Positions 25,792 through 35,533 are shown, counted from the first letter of the stretch. The stretch is 64,000 nucleotides of DNA from Alistipes sp. Marseille-P5061 (GCF_900290115.1 NZ_LT985750.1:450750-514749), one strand, 5' to 3'. The notes: generated by a model not told the origin, from the sequence alone. Translations and numbers: made by a program.

Positions 25792-27614
25792 CCGGTGGTG
25801 AAGGAATGGCCCGCATGCGGGTGTTGCAGGCGGTGGTGCTCGTCATCTTCGGGGTGATTGCCCTGAGGCTGGCCTACATCCAGCTCTTCGACCGTCGTTA
25901 CGTCGAGCTGGCCAAGGCCAACGCCCTGCGTCATGTGGTCGAGTACCCGACGCGCGGCGAGGTCTTCGACCGCAACGGCGAATTTCTGGTCCAGAGCCGC
26001 GAGTGCTACGACCTGATGGTCGTCTACAGCGAAATCGACAAGGCGGGCTTCGATACGACGCGCCTCTGCTCGGTGCTGGGCCTTCCGCGCGAGAAGCTCG
26101 AGCGGGAGCTCGCCGCCGCACGCCGCTGGCCCCGTGCCGCGCGGCTGGTGATGAACTTCATCCCCAAGGAGGACAAGCTGCGTTTCGACGAGGGCAACTT
26201 CCGGGGCTTCTATACCGTCTACCGCACCGTCCGTCAGTATCCGCGTAAGGTGGGCGGCAACCTGCTGGGCTACGTGGGCGAGGTCAACGCCGACATGATT
26301 CGCCGCAACCCCTCCTACAAGCCGGGCGACTATGTCGGCATGAGCGGCGTGGAGTCGGCCTACGAGCCGCTGCTGCGCGGCCGCAAGGGGGTGCGCATCC
26401 AGGAGGTCGACACGCACGGCGCCATCAAGGGCTCCTACATGAACGGCATGTACGACACGCTGCCCGAGTCGGGCAAGTATCTGGTGAGCACCATCGACGC
26501 CCGCCTGCAGCTCTTCGCCGAGGAGCTGATGGCCGGCAAGGTGGGCGCCGCGGTGGCCATCGAGCCCTCGACGGGCGAGATTCTGATGATGGTCTCCTCG
26601 CCGACCTACGACCCCGACCAGATGGTGGGGCGCGAGCGCAGCAAGCACTACGCCGAGATGGTGCGCAACAAGCGGCGCCCGATGTTCAACCGCGCCGTGC
26701 GGGCGAAGTACCCTCCGGGCTCCACCTTCAAGCTGGTGCAGGGGCTCATCGGTCTGCAGGAGGGTGTGCTCAAGCCGTCGGACCGCCACATCTGCAACCA
26801 GGGCTACTCGGCCGGCCGGCTCAAGATGCGCTGCCACGCCCACCCCTCGCCGCTCGATTTGCGTTTTGCCGTTTCGACCTCGTGCAACGCCTACTTCTGC
26901 TACGTCTTCCGCGACATTCTGGACAACCCGAAGTACGGCAGCGTGAAGGAGGGCTTCGACGTCTGGCGCAAGTATGTCGAGAGCTTCGGCTTCGGCCGCA
27001 AGCTGGGTTCGGACTTTCTGGGCGAAGGCAACGGCTACGTGCCCGACCGCGCCTACTACGACCGCGTCTACCGCGGCTCGTGGAACTCGCTCACGGTGCT
27101 CTCGCTCTCGATTGGCCAGGGCGAGCTGGGCTGCACGCCGCTGCAGATGGCCAACCTGGCGGCCATCATCGCCAACCGCGGCTACTACTACATCCCCCAC
27201 ATCGTCAAGAAAATCGAGGGGCAGGATTCGCTTGACCGCCGCTTCTACGAGCGCCACTACACGATGGTCGAGCCCAAGTATTTCGAACCGATTGTCGAGG
27301 GCATGTGGCGCGGCGTGCATGTCGACGGAACCTCGCGTATGGCGCGTCTCGACGGGTGGGACGTCTGCGGCAAGACGGGTACGGCGCAGAACCCCCATGG
27401 CCGCGACCACTCGACCTTCCTCTCGTTCGCCCCGAAGGACAACCCGAAAATCGCCATCTCGGTCTATGTCGAGAACGGCGGCTTCGGCGCCACGACCGCC
27501 CTGCCCATCGCCAGCCTGCTCGAGGAGTACTACCTGACCGATACGGTCAAGCGCCCGCAACTGGTCGAGTATATCAAGAACATGAAAATCTACTACCCCG
27601 CATATGACCGCTAA
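25788..27614 (+). CDS. mrdA: Penicillin-binding protein 2 (elongation transpeptidase)
   Basis: 608 residues from ATG 25788 in the ATGA overlap with mreD. Class B PBP: N-terminal membrane helix (about 9-27), PBP dimerisation domain, then transpeptidase. Catalytic motifs: STFK at 312-315 (nucleophile Ser312), SCN at 365-367, KTG at 529-531. It cross-links new peptidoglycan during elongation together with RodA. The upstream in-frame ATG at 25677 lies inside mreD and is rejected. Overlaps rodA by 11 bases. Confidence 0.96.
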   Translation: MTGGEGMARMRVLQAVVLVIFGVIALRLAYIQLFDRRYVELAKANALRHVVEYPTRGEVFDRNGEFLVQSRECYDLMVVYSEIDKAGFDTTRLCSVLGLPREKLERELAAARRWPRAARLVMNFIPKEDKLRFDEGNFRGFYTVYRTVRQYPRKVGGNLLGYVGEVNADMIRRNPSYKPGDYVGMSGVESAYEPLLRGRKGVRIQEVDTHGAIKGSYMNGMYDTLPESGKYLVSTIDARLQLFAEELMAGKVGAAVAIEPSTGEILMMVSSPTYDPDQMVGRERSKHYAEMVRNKRRPMFNRAVRAKYPPGSTFKLVQGLIGLQEGVLKPSDRHICNQGYSAGRLKMRCHAHPSPLDLRFAVSTSCNAYFCYVFRDILDNPKYGSVKEGFDVWRKYVESFGFGRKLGSDFLGEGNGYVPDRAYYDRVYRGSWNSLTVLSLSIGQGELGCTPLQMANLAAIIANRGYYYIPHIVKKIEGQDSLDRRFYERHYTMVEPKYFEPIVEGMWRGVHVDGTSRMARLDGWDVCGKTGTAQNPHGRDHSTFLSFAPKDNPKIAISVYVENGGFGATTALPIASLLEEYYLTDTVKRPQLVEYIKNMKIYYPAYDR

Positions 27615-29046
27615 CCGGACCAACTCGATTTTCTACGGCGTGGACCTCGGTACGGTCCTGCTCTACGTGCTCATCGTCATCGCGGGGTGGCTCTCGATTA
27701 CCTCGGCGTCGTACGAGGAAGGGACGGGCGACTTCTTCTCCTTCTCGCACTTCTACATGAAGCAGCTCATCTGGGTCGGCGTGGCGTGGGCCACGGCCGT
27801 CGTGCTGCTGCTGCTCGACGTGCGCTACTTCCACATGTTCGCCTATCCGGCCTACTTCATCGGCCTTGGGCTGCTGGTCGCCGCCCTGCTCTTCGGCCGC
27901 GAGGTCAACGGCGCCAAGGCGTGGTTCGAGTTCGGCTCCTTCCGCGTGCAGCCCGTCGAGTTCGCCAAGATTGCCACGGCGCTGGCCGTGGCGCGCGTCA
28001 TGAGCGCCTACTCCTTCTCGATTGACCGTCCGGGCAACCTCTTCAAGGTGGGGATGGTCATCTGCATCCCGCTCTTCATCATCATCCTGCAGAACGACAC
28101 CGGCTCGGGTGTCGTGCTCTGCTCGTTCCTCTTCGTCCTCTACCGCGAGGGGCTGAACAAGTGGCTCTGCATCCCGGTGCTCTTCGTCGCCGCCCTCTTC
28201 ATCCTCTCGTTCCTGCTGGCGCCGATGACGCTGCTCGTGCTGATGATTCTGGTCTGCACGCTCTCGGAGGCGATGATGAACGGCCGGTGGCGCTCGCGTC
28301 TGGTCTTCCTCGCCGCGCTGGCCCTCGCCTCGGGGCTGCTCTACGTCATCCTGTCGCTCGTGGCTCCCGGCGCGATGGACCTCTACCACTGCCTGCTCAC
28401 CGTGACGCTCCTCTCGCTGATTTTCGTCGCCGTCTACGCCTACCGCGCCAACCTGCGCAACATCTTCATCACGATGGGGCTCTTCGTCTGCTCGATGATT
28501 TTCCTGCCGACGACCGACTACATCTTCAACTCGATTCTCAAGGAGCACCAGCGCAACCGCATCCTCAGCTTCCTGGGCATCATCAGCGACCCGCGCGGGG
28601 TGGACTACAACGTCAACCAGTCGAAAATCGCCATCGGCTCGGGCGGCCTCTTCGGCAAGGGGTTCCTCGAGGGGACGCAAATCAAGTACGGCTTCGTGCC
28701 CGAGCGCCATACGGACTTCATCTTCTGCACAGTGGGCGAGGAGTGGGGCTTCGTGGGGACGATGGTCGTGCTGACGCTCCTCTGTCTGCTCATCCTGCGG
28801 CTGATGCGGATGGGCGAGCGGCAGGAGGAGCCCTTCGGCCGCATCTACTGCTACTGCGTGGCGGCCATCCTGCTCTTCCACGTGATGGTCAACGTCGGGA
28901 TGACGGTGGGGCTGATGCCCGTGATGGGCATTCCGCTCCCCTTCATGAGCTACGGCGGCTCGTCGCTCATCGCCTTCACCATCCTGCTCTTCATCGCCGT
29001 GCGGCTCGATGCCTCGACGCGGCAGTTCGGCCTCAACAAGTTCTGA
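27604..29046 (+). CDS. rodA: Peptidoglycan glycosyltransferase RodA (SEDS family)
   Basis: 480 residues, about ten transmembrane helices. Polymerises lipid II into glycan strands at the inner membrane as partner of PBP2. SEDS hallmarks visible: FYMKQLIWVGVA, NGAKAWFEFGSFRVQPVEFAK and, near the end, GIPLPFMSYGGSSL. It is longer than typical RodA (about 370-420) because of an enlarged central region (about 170-270) containing extra hydrophobic segments, a feature common in Bacteroidetes. Overlaps the PBP2 end. Confidence 0.95.
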   Translation: MTANRTNSIFYGVDLGTVLLYVLIVIAGWLSITSASYEEGTGDFFSFSHFYMKQLIWVGVAWATAVVLLLLDVRYFHMFAYPAYFIGLGLLVAALLFGREVNGAKAWFEFGSFRVQPVEFAKIATALAVARVMSAYSFSIDRPGNLFKVGMVICIPLFIIILQNDTGSGVVLCSFLFVLYREGLNKWLCIPVLFVAALFILSFLLAPMTLLVLMILVCTLSEAMMNGRWRSRLVFLAALALASGLLYVILSLVAPGAMDLYHCLLTVTLLSLIFVAVYAYRANLRNIFITMGLFVCSMIFLPTTDYIFNSILKEHQRNRILSFLGIISDPRGVDYNVNQSKIAIGSGGLFGKGFLEGTQIKYGFVPERHTDFIFCTVGEEWGFVGTMVVLTLLCLLILRLMRMGERQEEPFGRIYCYCVAAILLFHVMVNVGMTVGLMPVMGIPLPFMSYGGSSLIAFTILLFIAVRLDASTRQFGLNKF

Positions 29047-29068
29047 ACCCACAAATACCTCCTCCCGA

Positions 29069-31651
29069 ATGAAAGATTACAACCCCCGGGGACTTACCCC
29101 GCAGCAGGTCGCCGAGAGCCGGCAGCGCCACGGCGACAACGTCATCACGCCGCCGAAGGACGACTCGGCGTGGAAACTCTTCATCGACAAGTTCCGTGAC
29201 CCCATCATTCAGGTGCTGCTCTTCGCGGCGGTGCTCTCGCTGGCCATCGCCTTCGTCGAGAAGAACTTCACCGAATCCATCGGCATCATCTGCGCCATCA
29301 TCCTGGCCACGTGTGTCGGCTTCTGGTTCGAGTGGGACGCCATGCGGCGCTTCCGCCGGCTCAACCAGGTCAACGACGACATCCCGGTCAAGGTGGTGCG
29401 CGACGGTGCGGTGTGCGAAGTGCCGCGCCGCGACGTGGTGGTGGGCGACGTGGTCTGCATCGAGAGCGGCGAGACGGTACCGGCCGACGGCGAGCTGGTC
29501 GAGGCCGTGTCGTTGAGCATCAACGAGTCGACGCTGACGGGCGAGCCGTCGGTCGACAAGACCACCGACGAGGCCCACTTCGATGCCGAGGCCACCTATC
29601 CGTCGAACGTGGCCATGCGCGGCACGACGGTCGTCGACGGCTACGGCCGCATGGTCGTGACGGCCGTGGGCGACCGCACCGAGGCGGGGCGTGTGACCGA
29701 GCAGTCGACCATCGAGAGCGACGAGCAGACGCCGCTCAACCGCCAGCTCACGCGTCTTTCGCGCCTCATCGGCAAGCTCGGCATCGGCCTCTCGTGCGCC
29801 ATCTTCTGCGTCATGCTGGGCAAGGCCCTCTTTGCGGGCCATCTGCTCGAGGGCGACTGGCTGCAGATTTCGCAGCATGTGCTCCACATCTTCATGATTT
29901 CGGTGGCCATCATCGTCATGGCCGTCCCCGAGGGGCTCCCCATGAGCATCACCCTCTCGCTCGCCATGTCGATGCGCCGCATGCTCAAGACCCACAACCT
30001 GGTGCGCAAGATGCACGCCTGCGAGACGATGGGCGCCGTGACGGTCATCTGCACCGACAAGACCGGTACGCTGACCCAGAACAAGATGCACGTCGACGAG
30101 CTGGTCTGCTACGACGAGTTGCCGGAGCAGGCCTTCGACGAGCTGATTGCCCTCAACTCGACCGCCTTCCTCGATGCCGGGGGCAAAATCATCGGCAACC
30201 CGACCGAAGGGGCGCTGCTCGAGTGGATGCGCAGTCGCGGCGTGTCGTACGAGCAGCTGCGCGAGGGGGCGAAAATCATCGACCGCCTCACCTTCTCCAC
30301 CGAGCGCAAGTACATGGCGACCATCATCGAGAGCGGCCTCTCGGGGCGCCGCATCCTCTGCGTGAAGGGTGCCCCCGAGATTGTGCGCTCGATGTCGCTG
30401 CCCGACGGGCGCGACGAGGAGGTTCAGACGCGGCTGCTGGCCTTTCAGAACCGCGCCATGCGTACGCTGGGCATTGCCTGGCGCGAGTGCACCGAAGAGG
30501 ATGCCCTTCAGGCCGTCGAGGCGGGCGGACTCCGCTTTGCGGCCGTGGCGGCCATCTCGGACCCCGTGCGCGAGGATGTTCCGGCGGCCGTCGCGCGCTG
30601 TCTCGGGGCCGGCATCGCCATCAAGATTGTCACGGGCGACACGCCGGCCACGGCGCGTGAGATTGCCCGCCAAATCGGCCTGTGGAACGACGCCGTCGAC
30701 GGCGAGCACAACCACATGACCGGCACCGAGTTCGCCGCCATGAGCGACGAGGAGCTGCTCGAACGCGTCGGCGAGCTCAAGATTATGTCGCGCGCCCGCC
30801 CGCTCGACAAGCAGCGGCTGGTGCGTCTGCTGCAGCAGCGCGGCGAGGTGGTGGCCGTCACGGGCGACGGTACGAACGACGCCCCGGCGCTCAACTTCGC
30901 CAACGTCGGCCTCTCGATGGGGTCGGGCACCTCGGTGGCAAAGGATGCCAGCGACATCACGCTGCTCGACGACTCGTTCGCCTCGATTGCCACGGCCGTC
31001 ATGTGGGGACGGTCGCTCTACCGCAACATCCAGCGCTTCGTCCTTTTCCAGCTGACCATCAACTTCGCGGCGATTGTCATCTGCTTCGTCGGGGCGATTT
31101 TCGGCACCGACATGCCCCTCACGGTGGTGCAGATTCTCTGGGTGAACATCATCATGGACACCTTCGCCGCCATGGCGATGGCCTCGCTGCCGCCCAACCC
31201 CGAGGTGATGCGCGACCGTCCGCGTCCGCGCAACGAGTTCATCATTACGCCCGCCATGGCGCGGACGCTCTTCACGTGCGGCGGCGTGATGGTGGTCGTG
31301 CTGCTGGGCATGCTCTTCTACTGGTCGTTCGGCAGCGGTGAGATGACCGTCCGCGAGCTGACGCTCTTCTTCTCGACCTTCGTCTTCATGCAGTTCTGGA
31401 ACATGTTCAATGCGAAGGGCTTCGAGACGCGCCATTCGGTCTTCAAGGACTGGCACGACTGTCGTGAATTCTTCCTCATCCTGCTGGTGATTGCCGTCGG
31501 GCAGGTGCTCATTGTCGAGTTCGGCGGGGCGGTCTTCCGTACCGTGCCGCTCTCGTGGGGCGAGTGGGCCGCCGTCATCGGCTCCACGTCGCTCATTGCC
31601 ATCGGCGGCGAGGTGGTTCGTACCCTCGGCCGGCGCCGCCGGGCGCGGTAG
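29069..31651 (+). CDS. Calcium-type cation-translocating P-type ATPase
   Basis: 860 residues from ATG 29069 (MKDYNPRGLTPQQVAESRQRHGDN). P2 ATPase of the plasma-membrane Ca2+ pump type. TGEPS in the actuator domain, VPEGLP in TM4 (cation site Glu), phosphorylation motif DKTGTLTQ, TGDTPATA and GDGTNDAPAL are all present; TM6 reads LWVNIIMDTFAAMAMA, with the Asn and Asp ligands kept. It should pump Ca2+ (or another divalent cation) out of the cytoplasm. It begins 22 bases after rodA, so it sits at the end of the cell-shape operon, an uncommon neighbour. Confidence 0.92.
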   Translation: MKDYNPRGLTPQQVAESRQRHGDNVITPPKDDSAWKLFIDKFRDPIIQVLLFAAVLSLAIAFVEKNFTESIGIICAIILATCVGFWFEWDAMRRFRRLNQVNDDIPVKVVRDGAVCEVPRRDVVVGDVVCIESGETVPADGELVEAVSLSINESTLTGEPSVDKTTDEAHFDAEATYPSNVAMRGTTVVDGYGRMVVTAVGDRTEAGRVTEQSTIESDEQTPLNRQLTRLSRLIGKLGIGLSCAIFCVMLGKALFAGHLLEGDWLQISQHVLHIFMISVAIIVMAVPEGLPMSITLSLAMSMRRMLKTHNLVRKMHACETMGAVTVICTDKTGTLTQNKMHVDELVCYDELPEQAFDELIALNSTAFLDAGGKIIGNPTEGALLEWMRSRGVSYEQLREGAKIIDRLTFSTERKYMATIIESGLSGRRILCVKGAPEIVRSMSLPDGRDEEVQTRLLAFQNRAMRTLGIAWRECTEEDALQAVEAGGLRFAAVAAISDPVREDVPAAVARCLGAGIAIKIVTGDTPATAREIARQIGLWNDAVDGEHNHMTGTEFAAMSDEELLERVGELKIMSRARPLDKQRLVRLLQQRGEVVAVTGDGTNDAPALNFANVGLSMGSGTSVAKDASDITLLDDSFASIATAVMWGRSLYRNIQRFVLFQLTINFAAIVICFVGAIFGTDMPLTVVQILWVNIIMDTFAAMAMASLPPNPEVMRDRPRPRNEFIITPAMARTLFTCGGVMVVVLLGMLFYWSFGSGEMTVRELTLFFSTFVFMQFWNMFNAKGFETRHSVFKDWHDCREFFLILLVIAVGQVLIVEFGGAVFRTVPLSWGEWAAVIGSTSLIAIGGEVVRTLGRRRRAR

Positions 31652-31805
31652 TTTGCGGGTCGGGGTTCCGATACCCTCCGGAGCCTGCAGCCCGAATGTT
31701 TGATGTGCGGATGTGTGTGTTGCGGGGAGGTTTGGCCCCGGTTTGCGGTATTGTCCCGACCGGAGACAAAACGCGGATATCCGGTAAACAGGTTTCGAAA
31801 CAGTG

Positions 31806-33053
31806 ATGACACGAGCCCTTTTACTGCTCATGCTGGCGGTGCTCTTTGCACCCCGGCACGCATGCGGCCAGATTGCCGACAGCACCGGCCGCACCTGCCT
31901 TGTCCCCGCCTCGGCCTCCTACGAGCGCCGCATCGACCGGCGCAGCTCGACGCGCGCCTACCGCATGACCTTCGTCGCCGTGCCGCTCATCGTCGGGGGC
32001 CTGGTCATGAAGCCCTTCGATGACGATTTCCGCGAGCTGCGCAACGACCATGCCCGTTCGTTCGACTACCACTACAACGACTACGTGCAGTACCTCCCCA
32101 TGGCCACCATGTTCGGTATGAAGGCCTTCGGCGTGCGAAGCCGCAGTTCGTGGGGGCGCATGCTGGTCTCGGATGCCTTCTCCGCCGCGCTGATGGCCAC
32201 GGCGGTCAACTCGCTCAAGTACTCCTGCAAGGTGATGCGCCCCGACGGCTCGACGCGCAACTCCTTCCCCTCGGGACATACGGCGACGGCCTTCATGGCG
32301 GCCACGATGCTCCACAAGGAGTACGGCCACCTCTCGCCCTGGGTGAGTGTCGGGGGCTATACGGTGGCCACGCTGACGGGCGTCTCTCGCCAGCTCAACA
32401 ACCGCCACTGGGTGAGCGACGTGATGGTGGGGGCCGGCATCGGCATCCTTGCCACGGAGCTGGGCTACTTCTTCGCCGACCTCATCTACAAGCGGCGCGG
32501 GCTCAACGTCGAGGAGACGATGCTTGTCTACGACCGCTACCGCTGCCCCTCGTTCCTGAGCTTTTCGCTCGGACTTTCGACCATGCCGGGCAGCTACCGG
32601 CTGGGACCCTCCACGCGCGTCGAGCTGATGTCGGGTCCCTCGGTGGGGGTCGAGGGGGCGTGGTTCCGCACACCCTACTGGGGCATCGGCGGACGTCTCT
32701 CGTCGTCGTATCTGCGCGTGAGCGTCAACAATGTCTCGCAGACCGAGAACCTCAAGTGCGCCTCGGCCAGCGCCGGACTCTACCTCTCCTACCCCTTCTC
32801 GGTGCGGTGGCTCCTGGGGTCGAAGCTTCTGGGCGGCTACGAGGGCTACAAGAGCTGCAACACCGATACGACCCGCCTGGGGGGCTGCGGCGGATTCCAG
32901 CTCGGAACGGGCGTGTCGGCTACCTACCTTGCCTCGCAGAACTTCGGCGTGCGCTTCCTGCTCGACTACGACATGGCGCCGCCGATGGTGCGCTCGTCGC
33001 ACGAACGGCTGCATCGGGTGACGCTGGGCCTTGCCGTGGCGGCCGTCTTCTGA
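31806..33053 (+). CDS. PAP2 phosphatase with a C-terminal beta-rich domain
   Basis: 415 residues from ATG 31806 (a GTG directly before it is an alternative). Signal peptide (MTRALLLLMLAVLFAPRHACG). PAP2 motifs are complete: K138-x6-RP (KYSCKVMRP), PSGH at 155-158 and SRQLNNRHWVSD at 194-205. These enzymes remove phosphate from undecaprenyl pyrophosphate, phosphatidate or lipid A. The last 200 residues are not part of PAP2: they alternate strands and turns (FLSFSLGLSTMPGS..., IGGRLSSSYLRVSV..., LRVTLGLAVAAVF-like end) and resemble a small outer-membrane barrel. Lipid A or export-lipid processing is inferred. Confidence 0.85.
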   Translation: MTRALLLLMLAVLFAPRHACGQIADSTGRTCLVPASASYERRIDRRSSTRAYRMTFVAVPLIVGGLVMKPFDDDFRELRNDHARSFDYHYNDYVQYLPMATMFGMKAFGVRSRSSWGRMLVSDAFSAALMATAVNSLKYSCKVMRPDGSTRNSFPSGHTATAFMAATMLHKEYGHLSPWVSVGGYTVATLTGVSRQLNNRHWVSDVMVGAGIGILATELGYFFADLIYKRRGLNVEETMLVYDRYRCPSFLSFSLGLSTMPGSYRLGPSTRVELMSGPSVGVEGAWFRTPYWGIGGRLSSSYLRVSVNNVSQTENLKCASASAGLYLSYPFSVRWLLGSKLLGGYEGYKSCNTDTTRLGGCGGFQLGTGVSATYLASQNFGVRFLLDYDMAPPMVRSSHERLHRVTLGLAVAAVF

Positions 33054-33099
33054 GGCGCGGCCCTGCAGACTCTGCCGCTCCGCCGCAGAGGCGCTTTCT

Positions 33100-33146
33100 G
33101 AAAACAAACCGAGTCCCCAAACTCCTTCCGGTGTTCGGGGACTCGG
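33100..33146 (-). terminator. Terminator of the DUF4840-like gene
   Basis: CCGAGTCCCC (33109-33118) pairs with GGGGACTCGG (33137-33146). On the minus strand it is followed by TTTGTTTTC. Confidence 0.75.
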
Positions 33147-33174
33147 CCGTTTCGTGCGGTTGCTGCGTCGCGGA

Positions 33175-33762
33175 TTACTTCCGCGTCAGCTTGAACTTCA
33201 GCTCGTTGACCAGTTCGAAGGGCTCGCCTGCGCTTGCGCCCTCACCCAGCTGACAGCGAGTGGTTCTGAGTGTGAAGGCGAGCGTCCCCGACCGGGTAAA
33301 GGTCATCTTTGCGGGGGCCTCGATGTCAATCAGGACGACGAGCACGCCTGCCAGGTCGATGCGCAGCTGGGGCGCGGTCAGCGCGGCCGAGAGTTGCGTA
33401 TCGTCGGCCGTGGGGGTGCCGATTTCCACCTCGTAGGAGATGTCGCCCAGCATGGTGAGCAACTGTGCGGCCTGCTCCTCGCCCAGGAGGGCCGTAACGA
33501 GGGTTGAGGCCGGGAAGCGGGGAATGACGATGCGGCCATCCTCCACGCGGAGCGATACTTCGACGCCGTTCTGCGCCTCGGGTGAGGGGTTGAGGCTGCT
33601 CGGTGAGGGGGTGAAGTCGAAGGTGCCCGCATATTCGCCCGTCATGTCGGAGAGCGAGAGGGGAGTCGGCGACTCCTTTTTGTTGCTGTTGCCGCAGGCG
33701 GTGAAGAGCGCCGTCGCAAGGAGGCAAAGGGCCGTAGCCGTCAATCTGCACAGATGTTTCAT
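33175..33762 (-). CDS. DUF4840-like lipoprotein
   Basis: 195 residues from ATG 33762 (MKHLCRLTATALCLLATALFTACGNSNKKES, lipobox Cys23). The body begins SLSDMTGEYAGTFDF and continues as an all-beta pattern with conserved VEVSLRVEDGRIVIPRFP. It resembles the Bacteroidetes DUF4840 lipoproteins, of unknown function; this assignment is by pattern only. Monocistronic with a near-consensus promoter. Confidence 0.7.
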   Translation of the reverse strand: MKHLCRLTATALCLLATALFTACGNSNKKESPTPLSLSDMTGEYAGTFDFTPSPSSLNPSPEAQNGVEVSLRVEDGRIVIPRFPASTLVTALLGEEQAAQLLTMLGDISYEVEIGTPTADDTQLSAALTAPQLRIDLAGVLVVLIDIEAPAKMTFTRSGTLAFTLRTTRCQLGEGASAGEPFELVNELKFKLTRK

Positions 33763-33788
33763 GGTCGTTTGTTTTTGGTGATACGGCT

Positions 33789-33820
33789 CAAATGTAGCGA
33801 CGGGCGGTCTCTTGGTCAAA
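33789..33820 (-). promoter_or_regulatory. Promoter of the DUF4840-like gene
   Basis: TTTG (33820-33817), 20 bases, TACATTTG (33796-33789). Confidence 0.78.
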
Positions 33821-33922
33821 TAAATTCAACGGACCGTCGGATTTTCCCCACCGGGAGGCGGTTTTCCATCACAAGGGTTTTGCGGGGCGGGAGTGTTTGC
33901 CCGGCATTTGCCGCGGCATATG

Positions 33923-33952
33923 CCGGTGGAGCAGACACCGGTGGAGCAGACA
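33923..33952. repeat. Two exact 15-bp tandem repeats plus decayed copies
   Basis: CCGGTGGAGCAGACA occurs twice head to tail, and related fragments (GGCGGAGCAGATA near 33973) follow. The repeat lies in the gap 33821-34020 between the DUF4840-like promoter and the gdhA terminator; no gene is seen there. Confidence 0.6.
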
Positions 33953-34020
33953 GCCGGTGAAGCCGGTTCTGGCGGAGCAGATAGCCGGGCCGAAGCGGGC
34001 TGCATCTGTCCGGGGCGCGC

Positions 34021-34055
34021 AAAAAGAGGAGGTCCGGCAGATGCCGAACCTCCTC
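34021..34055 (-). terminator. gdhA terminator
   Basis: GAGGAGGTCCGGCA (34026-34039) pairs with TGCCGAACCTCCTC (34042-34055) with one mismatch; TTTTT follows on the minus strand. Confidence 0.8.
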
Positions 34056-34102
34056 GGAGTCTTTGGTCGAAGCGACAGGGGTCGCTCCGTAGTTTTCGTC
34101 GA

Positions 34103-35440
34103 TTAGAGAATGCCCTGCTCAACCATCGACTTGGCAACCTTCATGAAGCCGGCGATGTTGGCGCCCTTCATGTAGTTGATGTAGCCGTCCTTCTCCGTGC
34201 CGTACTCGAGGCAGGCGTGGTGAATCGACGACATAATCTGGTGCAGCTTGGCATCGACCTCCTCGGCCGTCCAGTTGAGCTTCTGTGCGTTCTGCGTCAT
34301 CTCGAGACCCGACGTAGCCACGCCGCCGGCGTTCACCGCCTTGCCCGGGCCGTAGGGAATCTTCGCCGCGATGAAGGCGTCGATGGCCTCCGGACGGCAA
34401 CCCATGTTCGAAACCTCGGCAACAATCTTCACGCCGTTGGCCAGCAGCTTCTTGGCATCCTCGCCGTCAAGCTCGTTCTGCGTTGCGCACGGCATGGCGA
34501 TGTCGACCTTGACCTCCCACGGTTTGCGGCCGGGGAAGAACTGCGAGCCGGGGAACTTCTTGGCGTAGGGCTCCACAACGTCGTTGTTCGAGGCGCGGAG
34601 CTCGAGCATGTAGGCAATCTTCTCCTTGTCCAGACCGGCCGGGTCGTAGATGTAGCCGTCGGGACCCGAAATGGTCACCACCTTGGCACCCAGCTCGGTA
34701 GCCTTCGTAGCGGCACCCCAGGCCACGTTGCCGAAGCCCGAAATGGCGATGGTCTGGCCCTTGATGTCCATACCGGCCTTTTCAAGCATCTGGCGCAGGA
34801 AGTATACGGCGCCGAAGCCCGTAGCCTCGGGACGAATCAGCGAACCGCCGTAGGTCATGCCCTTGCCCGTCAGCACGCCCGTGTTCTCGCGCGCCAGCTT
34901 GCGGTACATGCCGTAGAGGTAGCCGATTTCGCGGCCGCCCACGCCGATGTCACCGGCCGGAACGTCGGTCTCGGGACCGATGTGGCGCCACAGTTCGGTC
35001 ATGAAGGCCTGGCAGAAACGCATCACCTCGCGGTCCGACTTGCCCTTGGGGTTGAAGTCCGAGCCGCCCTTCGCACCGCCCATCGGCAGCGTCGTCAGCG
35101 CGTTCTTGAAAATCTGCTCGAAGCCCAGGAACTTCAGAATCGAGGGATTCACCGAGGGATGGAAACGCAAACCGCCCTTGTAGGGACCGATGGCGTTGTT
35201 GAACTGGAAGCGATAGCCGGTGTTGACCTGCACTTCGCCCTTGTCATCCACCCATACCACCTTGAACGTGAAGCTGCGGTCGGGTTCAACGATGCGCTCC
35301 GCAATGCGGTTGGCTTCGAACTCCGGATGCTGGTTGTAGGTCTCCTCTACGGTCATCAGCACTTCGCGAACGGCCTGCAGGTACTCGCTCTCGCCCGGGT
35401 GCTTCTTCTCGAGCTCGGCCATCAGTTTGTTTACATTCAT
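34103..35440 (-). CDS. gdhA: NAD(P)-dependent glutamate dehydrogenase
   Basis: 445 residues, the hexameric small-subunit GDH length. It converts 2-oxoglutarate and ammonium to glutamate, the main ammonium-assimilation route in gut Bacteroidales. The substrate region NNAIGPYKGGLRFHPSVN and the catalytic Lys124 in LPMGGAKGGSDF are present, and the Rossmann motif is SGFGNVAWGA. Coenzyme preference cannot be read with confidence. Monocistronic, between its own -7 box and terminator. Confidence 0.97.
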   Translation of the reverse strand: MNVNKLMAELEKKHPGESEYLQAVREVLMTVEETYNQHPEFEANRIAERIVEPDRSFTFKVVWVDDKGEVQVNTGYRFQFNNAIGPYKGGLRFHPSVNPSILKFLGFEQIFKNALTTLPMGGAKGGSDFNPKGKSDREVMRFCQAFMTELWRHIGPETDVPAGDIGVGGREIGYLYGMYRKLARENTGVLTGKGMTYGGSLIRPEATGFGAVYFLRQMLEKAGMDIKGQTIAISGFGNVAWGAATKATELGAKVVTISGPDGYIYDPAGLDKEKIAYMLELRASNNDVVEPYAKKFPGSQFFPGRKPWEVKVDIAMPCATQNELDGEDAKKLLANGVKIVAEVSNMGCRPEAIDAFIAAKIPYGPGKAVNAGGVATSGLEMTQNAQKLNWTAEEVDAKLHQIMSSIHHACLEYGTEKDGYINYMKGANIAGFMKVAKSMVEQGIL

Positions 35441-35474
35441 AGTCTGTGAAGTTTTAGTTGGTTGTTGTTTAGTA

Positions 35475-35482
35475 CAAATATA
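35475..35482 (-). promoter_or_regulatory. -7 box of gdhA
   Basis: TATATTTG on the minus strand, with a leader of about 30 bases. No TTTG at the -33 distance. Confidence 0.55.
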
Positions 35483-35533
35483 GTATTATTCCCGATAGAT
35501 TGTAACTCTCCATGGAAAATTTTAGCAAATTCG

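Noticed and set aside
29033..31894. 953-residue open frame antisense to the P-type ATPase
   Set aside because: Low-complexity R/H/G/D-rich translation; the plus strand has all P-type ATPase motifs.
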